A stretch of DNA of 64,000 nucleotides from assembly GCA_964484205.1 (NCBI GenBank), contig CAZAEZ010000006.1:1-64000 (forward strand), written 5' to 3'. The translations under genes and the position numbers were made by a program. Positions 54,928 to 62,958 of this stretch are shown here, in pieces (within the stretch, counting starts at the first letter, position 1; every line of letters starts with the position of its first letter). Origin of the DNA: M3007 sp964484205 (GTDB lineage: Bacteria; Bacteroidota; Bacteroidia; Chitinophagales; Saprospiraceae). Below the pieces are notes generated by a model. That model was not told the DNA's origin. It made no database searches and saw only the letters and a list, made by a program, of their open reading frames with translations.

Positions 54928-56469
54928 ATGGTAAAGCTTACTTTATTTCTATCGCTCCACATAATTCCGGCTTTTTTAGTAGCCCAAAAACATGATAACA
55001 TTTGGATTTACGGACGCAAAAGTGAAAATCCATTGGTGAAAGTAACACAAATAACTTTTAATGACGAGAAGCCAGAATTTATTCCTACGGAATACGAAGG
55101 TGGTTTTACTGCTTTCTCAAGTTCTATGAGTGACTCTTCTGGGAATTTGATTTTCTATACAAATAGTTGCCATTTATATGATGCTTCTGGTAAAATAATG
55201 CTGAATGGAGATACGCTTAATAGTCCTGCAAATAGCTACTGGGATGCGCATTGTGGAGGGTTTGGTCCTTCATATAAGCAAGTGCATGGCGCTTTTGCAC
55301 TCTTGCAACCAGGAAATCAGCATACATATTTTTTGTTTCACGTAAATATTGGAAAATCTGAAGAACCGCCTTCTATCCTATCTCTACTCCACACGGTAAT
55401 CGATATGAACACTCCAGATGGTTTAGGGAAAGTGGTAAAAAAAGATCTGCCCTTGTTGAAAGACGGTTTTTTTGAAGTAGCCGCCGCCGTCCGCCACGGC
55501 AACGGCCGCGACTGGTGGATCGTGGCGCCCAATGCCAAAACAGCCAACCCGGTACTATACCGTTTTTTATTAACGCCGGAAGGGATACAGGGGCCTTATG
55601 AGCAGAAAAACGCCTACGAAGTTATCGATTCAACTTTCTATGGAGGTGGGCAGATTCTACTGTTTACCCCCGACGGCTCCAAACTGCTCCAATACCACAT
55701 CTATTATGGTTTCATCGTGTACGATTTCGACCGCTGTACCGGCCTGATCAGCAACCCCGTAAAAGTACTCTCGCCGGTAAAATACGATACCTGGGAGGGG
55801 CTGGACATGGAAGTGTCGGCCAATAGCCGCTTCGCGTACGTGATTATGGGCAAGCAAAGAAAACTCGTGCAATATGATTTACAGGCGCCGGATATTGCTC
55901 AATCGGGCGATACTGTAGCGGTTTATGATGGGTTTGAATATAATCAAAATCTGATTGTCTTCGGCGTCATGGAGCGCGCACCCAATGGCAAAATTTACGT
56001 CATCCCCGGCTGCTGCTTCCACATGCACGTCATCGAAAATCCCGACCTGAAAGGCGCGGCCTGCGACGTACGCCAGCACTCGGTAGAGTTGCCCACCTGG
56101 ATTTACGGCTCGCTGCCCTACATGCCCAACTACCGCCTCTACGACCTGCCCGGCAGCCCCTGCGACACGCTCGGCATCAACGACCCGGTGTCGGTTTCGG
56201 ACGGACCGGCGCAGCCCAAGCCGGCGCTACAGCTGTATCCCAACCCGGCTTCCGACGAGGTACGGCTGGTCATCGAAGGCGGCGCGCCGGCAGGGATGCG
56301 CGTGTCGCTGCTGGACGTGGCCGGGCGGGTAGTGCTGTCCGGGCCGGTGGCGCAGGGGGCGGAGCGGCAGGCGCTGGCGCTGGGGCATTTGCCGGCGGGG
56401 TTGTATTTTGTACGGGTGGAGGTTGCCGGAAACACACTGGGCGTTTTCAAACTGAGTATTTTGAGGTAA
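54928..56469 (+). CDS. Secreted T9SS sorting-domain protein, beta-propeller-like
   Basis: The 513-residue protein has a signal peptide (MVKLTLFLSLHIIPAFLVAQ), a body of repeated short strands with Trp/Tyr-rich motifs (DNIWIYG, RDWWIVAPNAKTANPVLYRF, SKLLQYHIYYGFIVYDF) that suggest a beta-propeller, and a C-terminal T9SS type A sorting domain (ALQLYPNPASDEVRLVIE to the end). The ATG at 54928 is preferred over a TTG upstream. Composition shifts sharply from AT-rich (first ~170 codons) to GC-rich, as if two sources had been joined. Family kin are common as multi-copy surface proteins in Saprospiria. Ligand unknown. Confidence 0.8.
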   Translation: MVKLTLFLSLHIIPAFLVAQKHDNIWIYGRKSENPLVKVTQITFNDEKPEFIPTEYEGGFTAFSSSMSDSSGNLIFYTNSCHLYDASGKIMLNGDTLNSPANSYWDAHCGGFGPSYKQVHGAFALLQPGNQHTYFLFHVNIGKSEEPPSILSLLHTVIDMNTPDGLGKVVKKDLPLLKDGFFEVAAAVRHGNGRDWWIVAPNAKTANPVLYRFLLTPEGIQGPYEQKNAYEVIDSTFYGGGQILLFTPDGSKLLQYHIYYGFIVYDFDRCTGLISNPVKVLSPVKYDTWEGLDMEVSANSRFAYVIMGKQRKLVQYDLQAPDIAQSGDTVAVYDGFEYNQNLIVFGVMERAPNGKIYVIPGCCFHMHVIENPDLKGAACDVRQHSVELPTWIYGSLPYMPNYRLYDLPGSPCDTLGINDPVSVSDGPAQPKPALQLYPNPASDEVRLVIEGGAPAGMRVSLLDVAGRVVLSGPVAQGAERQALALGHLPAGLYFVRVEVAGNTLGVFKLSILR

Positions 56470-56534
56470 AGACTGGCCGGTCACGTCCGCCATTGGTTAT
56501 CTTTGTCAGGATCAACGTTCACAACTGCCGGATC

Positions 56535-57353
56535 ATGCGCGTCGTCATTTCCCTCTTTTTGCTCTCTTCCTGTTTTTTGGGCTTCGCCCAAACTACGCAC
56601 CCTTTGCTGGTAAAAATGCAGCAGCAAGCGGAAGCCGTGGAATACGGATCCTACCGAGTTGAGGCATTTGAACAATACCCGTACAGTAAAGATTCCATTT
56701 TTTACCGCGGCACCTGCGCCTTTAGCCGGTTCGAACATTTCGACGGCAAACCCGGCATCCGCTTCGAAGTGGACATGGAAACCCGATACCCCGGCCTGAC
56801 CAACCAGCAGCGCATCGTTTTTGACGGCCGCATGAAATATGACCTGCGCGGCGATACCCTGGCCATGCTCTACGACAACCGCGAACTGGGCGACGAGTAC
56901 GCCCTGCGCGGCCTCCAGCATTTCTTTTTTATCCCCTTGCTGCTGCACCCCGGGCAAACCAAAAAGTTTATGGGCCCCGACAAGTACCTCGGCACGCCAC
57001 CCTACGAAACCCTGGGCGATACGGTGATCGGAAAAACCAACTGTACGATCGTCGGCGCCGACTGGGCCCTGGACACCGCCGGCATCAATTGGCAACATAT
57101 CCGTTTTTTTCTGAGCAAGCAGACCGGGCTACCGGTGTATTTCAGCCATGTGGGCGAAACCCGGCCGGAAGACCCGAAACTGCCGGTGAAGTACCACCGC
57201 CTGGCAATCCGGGTGGAGGAGTGGTCGCAGGCGTTGCCGCTGAACAGTTTTTATGTTGACTGGCCCAGCTTGCCTTCCAGTTTTGAAGTGCGGCATTTTC
57301 ACGATTGTTATCACCGCGAACTGCTGCGCCCAAGGGATCAGCCCGAATTGTAA
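56535..57353 (+). CDS. Secreted hypothetical protein, DUF1571-like
   Basis: The 272-residue protein has a signal peptide (MRVVISLFLLSSCFLGFAQ; a Cys is present, but the lipobox is weak). The rest is beta-rich with AFSRFEHFDGKPGIRFEVD and DGRMKYDLRGDTLAMLYDN, a layout I associate with DUF1571-type periplasmic proteins. It ends 12 bases before xerD and could be co-transcribed with it. Function unknown. Confidence 0.65.
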   Translation: MRVVISLFLLSSCFLGFAQTTHPLLVKMQQQAEAVEYGSYRVEAFEQYPYSKDSIFYRGTCAFSRFEHFDGKPGIRFEVDMETRYPGLTNQQRIVFDGRMKYDLRGDTLAMLYDNRELGDEYALRGLQHFFFIPLLLHPGQTKKFMGPDKYLGTPPYETLGDTVIGKTNCTIVGADWALDTAGINWQHIRFFLSKQTGLPVYFSHVGETRPEDPKLPVKYHRLAIRVEEWSQALPLNSFYVDWPSLPSSFEVRHFHDCYHRELLRPRDQPEL

Positions 57354-57365
57354 TTGAACAGCGCT

Positions 57366-58274
57366 ATGGATTGGCCGATCGCCTTAAAAAGTTTTCACAA
57401 CTATCTCCTGCTCGAACGCTCCCTGAGCGAAAATACCCTGGATGCTTATCTCGGCGATCTGCAAAAATTTGTACGCTACCTGGAAATTGAAAACCTGCCG
57501 CTCCAGCCCGTGCAGGTGCAGCGCAGCGATGTGGAGCGATTTATCCATTGGGTAAACAAACTGGGCCTGGAAGCCAGTTCGCAGGCGCGGCTGATCTCCA
57601 GCCTGCGGGCGTTTTACAAATTTTTACTGGTGGAAGATGTGCTCGACGACAACCCACTGGACCTGTTGGAAGGCCCCCGGCTGCGCCGGAAAATACCGGA
57701 AGTGCTCACCGTCTACGAAATTCAGCAGATGCTGGCGGCTATTGACCTGAGCGAACCGCAGGGGCACCGCAACCGGGCTATTATCGAAACGCTGTATGCC
57801 TGCGGGCTGCGCGCCAGCGAATTGGTCAACCTGCGCCTCAGCAACCTTTTCCTGCCTGCCGGGTTTATCAAAGTGGTGGGCAAAAACGACAAAGAACGGC
57901 TGGTGCCCATCGGCTCGGAAGCGGTCAAGTACCTGAATTATTACATTGAGCAGGTGCGGGCATTTCAAAAAAACATACGCCGCGGACATGAAAACTACGT
58001 TTTTCTAAACCGCCGCGGCGCACGCCTCACCCGGGTCATGATTTTTTACATTGTAAAAGAACTGGCGGAAAAAGTGGGCATTCAAAAAACGATCAGTCCG
58101 CACACCCTGCGGCATTCATTTGCCACCCACCTGGTGGAAGGCGGCGCCGATCTGAAAGCGGTGCAGGACATGCTGGGGCACGAAAGCATCACTACCACCG
58201 AAATCTACACCCACCTCGACACCGAGTACCTCAAAGAGACCATTTACCTTTACCACCCGCGCATGAAATTTTAA
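57366..58274 (+). CDS. xerD: Site-specific tyrosine recombinase XerD
   Basis: The 302-residue protein resolves chromosome dimers with XerC-type partners at dif. It has the SAM-like N-terminal DNA-binding domain (~1-90; SLSENTLDAYLGDL) and the catalytic residues Arg in ACGLRASELVNL, Lys in VGKNDKERLVP, His-Arg in HTLRHSFATHL, His in LGHESITTTEIY, and the nucleophile Tyr in EIYTHLD. The ATG at 57366 gives the usual XerD length; an upstream TTG is less likely. No mobile element or cassette surrounds it, so it is the housekeeping enzyme. Confidence 0.9.
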   Translation: MDWPIALKSFHNYLLLERSLSENTLDAYLGDLQKFVRYLEIENLPLQPVQVQRSDVERFIHWVNKLGLEASSQARLISSLRAFYKFLLVEDVLDDNPLDLLEGPRLRRKIPEVLTVYEIQQMLAAIDLSEPQGHRNRAIIETLYACGLRASELVNLRLSNLFLPAGFIKVVGKNDKERLVPIGSEAVKYLNYYIEQVRAFQKNIRRGHENYVFLNRRGARLTRVMIFYIVKELAEKVGIQKTISPHTLRHSFATHLVEGGADLKAVQDMLGHESITTTEIYTHLDTEYLKETIYLYHPRMKF

Positions 58275-58327
58275 CTTGTCCGCCGCAGCCTTGGCGCAGG
58301 CGGATTTGCCCATACAAACATTGCTCA

Positions 58328-58741
58328 ATGAACTACTGGTTAGTAAAATCCGAACCCGATGTGTACGGCTTTGATCAACTCACCGCCGACGGCAGCACCC
58401 GCTGGGATGGCGTGCGCAACTATCAGGCACGAAATAACCTGCGCGCCATGAAAACCGGCGATCTTTGCCTGTATTACCACAGCAATATCGGGCTGGAAAT
58501 CGTTGGCATCGCCCGGGTGCTCCGGGAACACTACCCCGACCCGACGGCGGAAAAGGGCGATTGGTCGGCGGTAGACCTCGGCCCGGTAAAACCGTTGAAG
58601 CGCCCGGTGCCGTTGGCGGAGATCAAGGCGCACCCGGCCTTGCAGCAGTTTGGCCTGGTTCGAAATCCGCGTTTGTCGGTAATGCCGGCTACATTCGACG
58701 AGTTTTCGACCTTGTTAGCCATGGGCGAGACAAAACTTTAG
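58328..58741 (+). CDS. EVE domain protein
   Basis: The 137-residue protein matches the EVE fold: YWLVKSEPDVYGFDQL (3-18), DGVRNYQARNNLRAMKTGD (about 27-45), YYHSNIGLEIVGIARV, and LLAMGETKL at the end. EVE proteins bind modified bases in DNA or RNA through a pocket with conserved Trp and Ser. In this housekeeping context (xerD, yceD, rpmF) a role in modified nucleic-acid recognition is likely, but the target is unknown. Confidence 0.85.
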   Translation: MNYWLVKSEPDVYGFDQLTADGSTRWDGVRNYQARNNLRAMKTGDLCLYYHSNIGLEIVGIARVLREHYPDPTAEKGDWSAVDLGPVKPLKRPVPLAEIKAHPALQQFGLVRNPRLSVMPATFDEFSTLLAMGETKL

Positions 58742-58763
58742 CGCATTAAGCGTTTAATACGGT

Positions 58764-59330
58764 ATGACTAATATTCATTTCAACAGTCGTGGCGGCGGCG
58801 GCATCGGTTGTCTGCTTTTTGGCATCCTGGCACTTGTTGCGGCGTATTATATTCTGAGCGGTTTCTTCTTTTTGCTTTGGTGGGCTGCGCCGGCGTTGTT
58901 TGTGCTGGCCCTGATCATCAACTGGCGCGCGGTGTTGGACACCGGGCAAAGTTTGCTGAAGTACATTCAAAACAATCCGGTGGCCGGACTGGTGCTTGCC
59001 GTGCTGGTGATCATCGGTACCGGAATTTTGCCTACCGGCGTAGAGGCGCTGGATCGCATCGGGTATTGGGTGGCACAGGGCGGGTTCACCCTGCTTTCTG
59101 GGTACGTGCTATTGCGAGCGCTGGGGTATAACCAATTGAAAAAATTTCGGCAAACCATGCAGCAACAGGGCTATTCTCAACCTCCGGAAGAAGAGTTTGT
59201 CGAGTTTGAAGAATTGGAAAGCAAACCCAAAAATGCACCGCCAACGCCCGACGAACATATGGAGCCGCCACAACCACTCAAGCGGGAAAAGCCGGATCCG
59301 GACAAACCATTTGATCAATTGTTCCAATAA
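58764..59330 (+). CDS. Small membrane protein with acidic-proline tail
   Basis: The 188-residue protein has about four hydrophobic segments (about 13-35, 37-53, 72-90, 100-118) and a soluble C-terminal 65 residues rich in Glu and Pro (EEEFVEFEELESKPKNAPPT). No family recognised. It lies between the EVE and YceD genes on the same strand, 22 bases after the former. Confidence 0.6.
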   Translation: MTNIHFNSRGGGGIGCLLFGILALVAAYYILSGFFFLLWWAAPALFVLALIINWRAVLDTGQSLLKYIQNNPVAGLVLAVLVIIGTGILPTGVEALDRIGYWVAQGGFTLLSGYVLLRALGYNQLKKFRQTMQQQGYSQPPEEEFVEFEELESKPKNAPPTPDEHMEPPQPLKREKPDPDKPFDQLFQ

Positions 59331-59402
59331 GAATGCTTTTGCACTTGGTCATTTCCGCGCAGGAACTTACCTTTGCAGCCCGTTTTTCAAAAAGTAGTGG
59401 CG

Positions 59403-59915
59403 ATGGACCCGTTAGTTGCGTATTCCATTCCGATTCAGGGATTAAAATTTGGGATACATCAATACACATACCAGTTGGACGGCGCGTTTTTTCGCCACTT
59501 TGAAGATTCGCCAATTGAGGATGGAAAGGTTGATGTGACGTTGCAGTTGGACAAACGTTCCGACATGTTGGTGCTGGATTTCACGTTTAGTGGATACAGC
59601 CATGCCGAATGTGATCGCTGTACCGCCAATATTCACCTTCCTCTGTCGGGAAGCCGGCAATTGGTAGTGAAATACGGCGACGCGGAAGGCGAGGAGGAAG
59701 ATGAAGTTGTTTTTATTTCACGGGAGGCATCGGTGTTGAAAATTGCGACTTATATCTACGAGTTTGTGATTTTGGCGCTGCCGATAACCAACACCTATGA
59801 TTGTGAAAACGACCCGAATCCGCCCTGCAACCGCGATGTTTTGAAATATTTGAACAATGGCGCCGATGAGGGCACTTCCAACCCGGTTTGGGATGCGCTC
59901 AAAGGTTTGAATTAA
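59403..59915 (+). CDS. YceD/DUF177 family protein
   Basis: This 170-residue acidic protein has the DUF177 signature: two cysteines in the SHAECDRCTANI segment (about 70-81) and a second Cys-containing loop near the end (DCENDPNPPCNRDVL). It lies immediately upstream of rpmF (L32), the gene order conserved across bacteria. In E. coli, YceD affects 23S rRNA maturation. The ATG at 59403 gives the family N-terminus; the preceding 10 codons are not conserved-looking. Confidence 0.88.
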   Translation: MDPLVAYSIPIQGLKFGIHQYTYQLDGAFFRHFEDSPIEDGKVDVTLQLDKRSDMLVLDFTFSGYSHAECDRCTANIHLPLSGSRQLVVKYGDAEGEEEDEVVFISREASVLKIATYIYEFVILALPITNTYDCENDPNPPCNRDVLKYLNNGADEGTSNPVWDALKGLN

Positions 59916-59982
59916 CCGCTGCCCGGGGTTTTAGCCCCGCAAAGCGCACTTGATTAATTAACGAATAACTTGACTACAAGTC

Positions 59983-60189
59983 ATGCCACATCCTAAATGG
60001 CGGCATTCCAAGCGCCGTACCCGCGCTCGCCGCACGCACTACAAGACTGAAGTTCCACAAATTGCTACCTGCCCGACCACCGGCGAACAGCACCTTTTCC
60101 ACCATGCGTATATGGTTGACGGTGATCTGTACTACCGCGGCCAGGTGTTGGTTCCGGGAAATCCCGCAGCGGAAGGGACCGAAGGTTAA
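59983..60189 (+). CDS. rpmF: 50S ribosomal protein L32
   Basis: The 68-residue basic protein begins PHPKWRHSKRRTRARRTHYK, typical of L32. It has one Cys (ATCPTTGEQHLFHHAY) rather than a CxxC zinc ribbon, so it is of the Zn-independent type. It follows the YceD gene, as in most bacteria. A terminator-like hairpin lies just after it. Confidence 0.93.
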   Translation: MPHPKWRHSKRRTRARRTHYKTEVPQIATCPTTGEQHLFHHAYMVDGDLYYRGQVLVPGNPAAEGTEG

Positions 60190-60226
60190 CCACCTTACTT
60201 GTTACAGCAATTTCTGAGGAGGCTCC

Positions 60227-60257
60227 AGTCCCGACACCTACGTGCCGGGATGTCGTG
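60227..60257 (+). terminator. Terminator-like hairpin after rpmF
   Basis: A stem agtcccgaca / tgtcg-ggggct with a small bulge is followed by tttttctatttta. It lies 38 bases after the rpmF stop and 43 bases before ridA. Confidence 0.5.
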
Positions 60258-60299
60258 GGGCTTTTTCTATTTTATTCTGTCGGAAAATACAACATCGCC

Positions 60300-60689
60300 A
60301 TGAAACAACTCATCAACACCTCCAATGCCCCGGCGCCGATCGGCCCGTACAACCAATCGGTAGCCTTCAACGGGCTGCTCTTTATTTCCGGCCAGATTGC
60401 GCTCGACCCTGCTTCAGGCGACCTGGTGTTGGATAATATTGAAGCCGAAACACACCAGGTACTGAAAAACCTGAAAGCGATCCTTGAGGCCGGCGGCTCG
60501 GGTTTGGAGCAGGTTTTAAAAGCCACCGTTTTTGTAAAAGACATGAATCAGTTTGGCCGGATCAACGCGGTATATGGCGCGTATTTTAAACCGGAGTTTG
60601 CCCCGGCACGCGAACTGGTTCAGGTTTCCGAATTGCCGAAATTTGTAAATATTGAAATCTCGGTAATTGCCGCCACGCATAGAAAATAA
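60300..60689 (+). CDS. ridA: RidA family (2-iminobutanoate/2-iminopropanoate deaminase) protein
   Basis: The 129-residue protein hydrolyses reactive enamines/imines formed by PLP enzymes such as threonine dehydratase. Signatures: APAPIGPYNQSVAFNGLLF (about 9-27), SGQIALDP, the catalytic Arg in PARELVQVSELPK, and IEISVIAA at the C-terminus. The ATG at 60300 fits the family length. It is followed by trpS after 39 bases. Confidence 0.92.
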   Translation: MKQLINTSNAPAPIGPYNQSVAFNGLLFISGQIALDPASGDLVLDNIEAETHQVLKNLKAILEAGGSGLEQVLKATVFVKDMNQFGRINAVYGAYFKPEFAPARELVQVSELPKFVNIEISVIAATHRK

Positions 60690-60728
60690 GAAATTATAAA
60701 TCTATAAACCGACTATAATTTTCTATAA

Positions 60729-61733
60729 ATGAAAAACATTCTCTCCGGCATCCAACCTACCGGCGACTTGCATATCGGCAACTATTTTGGAGCAGTTCAG
60801 AACTGGGTCCGGCTTCAGGAAGAATACAATTGTTTCTATGGGGTGGTGGACTACCACTCCATGACAATGCCGTACAAGGCCGACCAGCTTCGGGAGAATA
60901 CCTGGAAAATGGTTTTTTATCTGTTGGCCTGCGGTATTAAACCGGAAAATCTGTTTGTGCAAAGTCTGGTCCCTGAACATGCCGAACTGGCCTGGGTTCT
61001 GAGTTGCCTTACGCCGTATGGCGAACTGAGCCGTATGACCCAATTCAAAGACAAAACGGACCAGTTAAAAGAAACGGATAAGGAAGCGTTTGTAAGTGCC
61101 GGCCTGTTTAGCTACCCTGTATTACAGGCGGCCGACATTTTGATCTATCACGCCGATTATGTACCGGTCGGGAAAGATCAGGAGCAGCACCTCGAATTGT
61201 CGCGCAATATTGCGCAGCGGTTCAATTACCAGTTTGGCAAAGAATATTTCCGGCACCCGGAACCGCTGTTTACAGAAACACCCAAAATCCTGTCGCCGGC
61301 CGATCCTTCGAAGAAAATGAGCAAAAGCCTCGGAGAGAAGCATTACATCAACCTCTTCGGCGAAGAAGACCGCGTTCGCAAACAGATTCGTTCGGCAGTA
61401 ACCGATACCGGCGATACTCCGGCCGGCGCGATGAGCCCCGGTGTCGAAAACCTGTTTGAGATATTGCGTGCCTGTGGCCAACTTGATGCCTATAATGCCT
61501 TGATGACCGACTACCAAGCAGGCGCATTGCGCTACAGCGATCTGAAAGAAACCGTCGCCGATGCCCTGGCTGCCCTCACCACGGCTTTTCGCGAGCGCCT
61601 GAAAACGCTCAATTCCGACAAGCGCGCAGTGAAAGCACAAATTCAGGATAGCAGTGCCGTCATTCGCAAACGTGCGCAGCAAACGTTGAAGGAAGTACGG
61701 GAACTGGTGGGTTTGTTATCCATGAAAAATTGA
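60729..61733 (+). CDS. trpS: Tryptophanyl-tRNA synthetase
   Basis: This 334-residue class I synthetase has SGIQPTGDLHIGNYFGA (5-21) with the HIGN version of the HIGH motif, DYHSMTM, PVGKDQEQHLELSRNIA, and the KMSKS loop (KKMSKSLGEK, about 196-205). Length is normal. The gene converges with the acyltransferase gene after 8 bases, with no visible terminator between. Confidence 0.96.
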   Translation: MKNILSGIQPTGDLHIGNYFGAVQNWVRLQEEYNCFYGVVDYHSMTMPYKADQLRENTWKMVFYLLACGIKPENLFVQSLVPEHAELAWVLSCLTPYGELSRMTQFKDKTDQLKETDKEAFVSAGLFSYPVLQAADILIYHADYVPVGKDQEQHLELSRNIAQRFNYQFGKEYFRHPEPLFTETPKILSPADPSKKMSKSLGEKHYINLFGEEDRVRKQIRSAVTDTGDTPAGAMSPGVENLFEILRACGQLDAYNALMTDYQAGALRYSDLKETVADALAALTTAFRERLKTLNSDKRAVKAQIQDSSAVIRKRAQQTLKEVRELVGLLSMKN

Positions 61734-61741
61734 TCCCGCCT

Positions 61742-62848
61742 TCAAATTTTGATATAAATTTTCCGGCGGTACAACGGCAAACACACGGCCCAGATTACCA
61801 GCAAAAAAACAATAGCAAACAGCAGTGACCCCAAGGGGCCTCCGCCGTCGATCGGTTTAAAAATAGTCGTGTAAATCCAATTGTATGCGGAAACCGGTTC
61901 GCCGTCTACCAGCCATTTGATCCGCGTGATGGTTTTTGTAAGTAAGCCGGCCAAAACAAATGCAAACAACGGATTGGCGCCAAAAACCAGGAAAAAACCG
62001 GCAAAGCGTTTTCCGTTGGCAATATCGAGCGCCCAAACACTGCACGCCAGAAGTATCATGGATAGCCCCCCCGTGTACAATACAAAAGAACTCGTCCACA
62101 AACTTTTGTTGATCGGAAAAACCAAATCCCATACCAGGCCCGCAGTCGCAACAATAACACCCCAGTACAGCAAATCACGCACGGCCTGCATTTTTTGTTC
62201 CTGCCTTTTTTGCATGATCTGACCACTCCACCAACCCAGGAGCACTGTGACAATAGCCGGCAGGGTGCTCAGGAGGCCTTCCGGGTCAAAAGGAATGCCT
62301 TTCCCTTTCCACAAATGCCTGGAACCTAATACGGAAAGATCAATTTGCCGGGCAAAATTGTGCACCAAACCGAAGGGATCTTCAAGCGGCGGCGCCATAC
62401 CCACCAACAGTGCCCAGTAGCCCAAAAGAATGATCGCCGCTGCGCCAAAAAGCCAGCGGGGAGGTACTGCCAGCACCAAAAAGGCCGCCAGCCCATAGCC
62501 CAGCGCTATCCGTTGCAACACCCCCATAATACGCAAGCTGTCCAGGCTTTTGTCATAAAATGGATAGGCAGCCAACAGCAATCCAAGGCCAAACAAAACA
62601 GCCGCCCGGCGGATGATCTTCCAGGAAACAGCCTTGCTTAGCCTCCGCCCATATTTTTCAAAAGAAAACCACATGGATACGCCGATGATGAACATAAAGG
62701 AAGGGAACACCAGGTCGGTTGGGGTGCAACCATGCCAATCGGCGTGCAACAGCGGCCCATACACCTGGCTCCAGGTACCCGGTGTATTTACAAGCAACAT
62801 GAGGGCAATGGTGAAACCGCGGTAAAAATCGATGGAGAGGTAGCGCAT
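61742..62848 (-). CDS. DUF5009 / heparan-alpha-glucosaminide N-acetyltransferase-like membrane protein
   Basis: The 368-residue protein has about ten membrane helices. The N-terminus SIDFYRGFTIALMLLVNTPG (5-24) is the family signature (SIDxxRG), followed by HADWHGCTPTDLVFPSFMFI with the conserved His/Asp/Pro. This matches the NagX/HGSNAT-like family that acetylates amino sugars across the membrane. The start at 62848 is chosen because the longer reading includes promoter-like sequence and an unrelated basic segment. It is divergent from the metalloprotease gene. Substrate unknown. Confidence 0.85.
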   Translation of the reverse strand: MRYLSIDFYRGFTIALMLLVNTPGTWSQVYGPLLHADWHGCTPTDLVFPSFMFIIGVSMWFSFEKYGRRLSKAVSWKIIRRAAVLFGLGLLLAAYPFYDKSLDSLRIMGVLQRIALGYGLAAFLVLAVPPRWLFGAAAIILLGYWALLVGMAPPLEDPFGLVHNFARQIDLSVLGSRHLWKGKGIPFDPEGLLSTLPAIVTVLLGWWSGQIMQKRQEQKMQAVRDLLYWGVIVATAGLVWDLVFPINKSLWTSSFVLYTGGLSMILLACSVWALDIANGKRFAGFFLVFGANPLFAFVLAGLLTKTITRIKWLVDGEPVSAYNWIYTTIFKPIDGGGPLGSLLFAIVFLLVIWAVCLPLYRRKIYIKI

Positions 62849-62958
62849 AAAAAGAATATTCGCAGCACAGGAAAAAAGAAGAAGCAATGTAGAAATTTTT
62901 CTGAGTACCGGCAGCAGGAGTGTGCACCGGTGTATCTTCCTGGGAAATTTTTGCATCC

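Noticed and set aside
57366..58274. Tyrosine recombinase as a sign of an integrative element
   Set aside because: Sequence and context (YceD, rpmF, trpS neighbours) fit the housekeeping XerD; no att-like repeats or cargo genes surround it.
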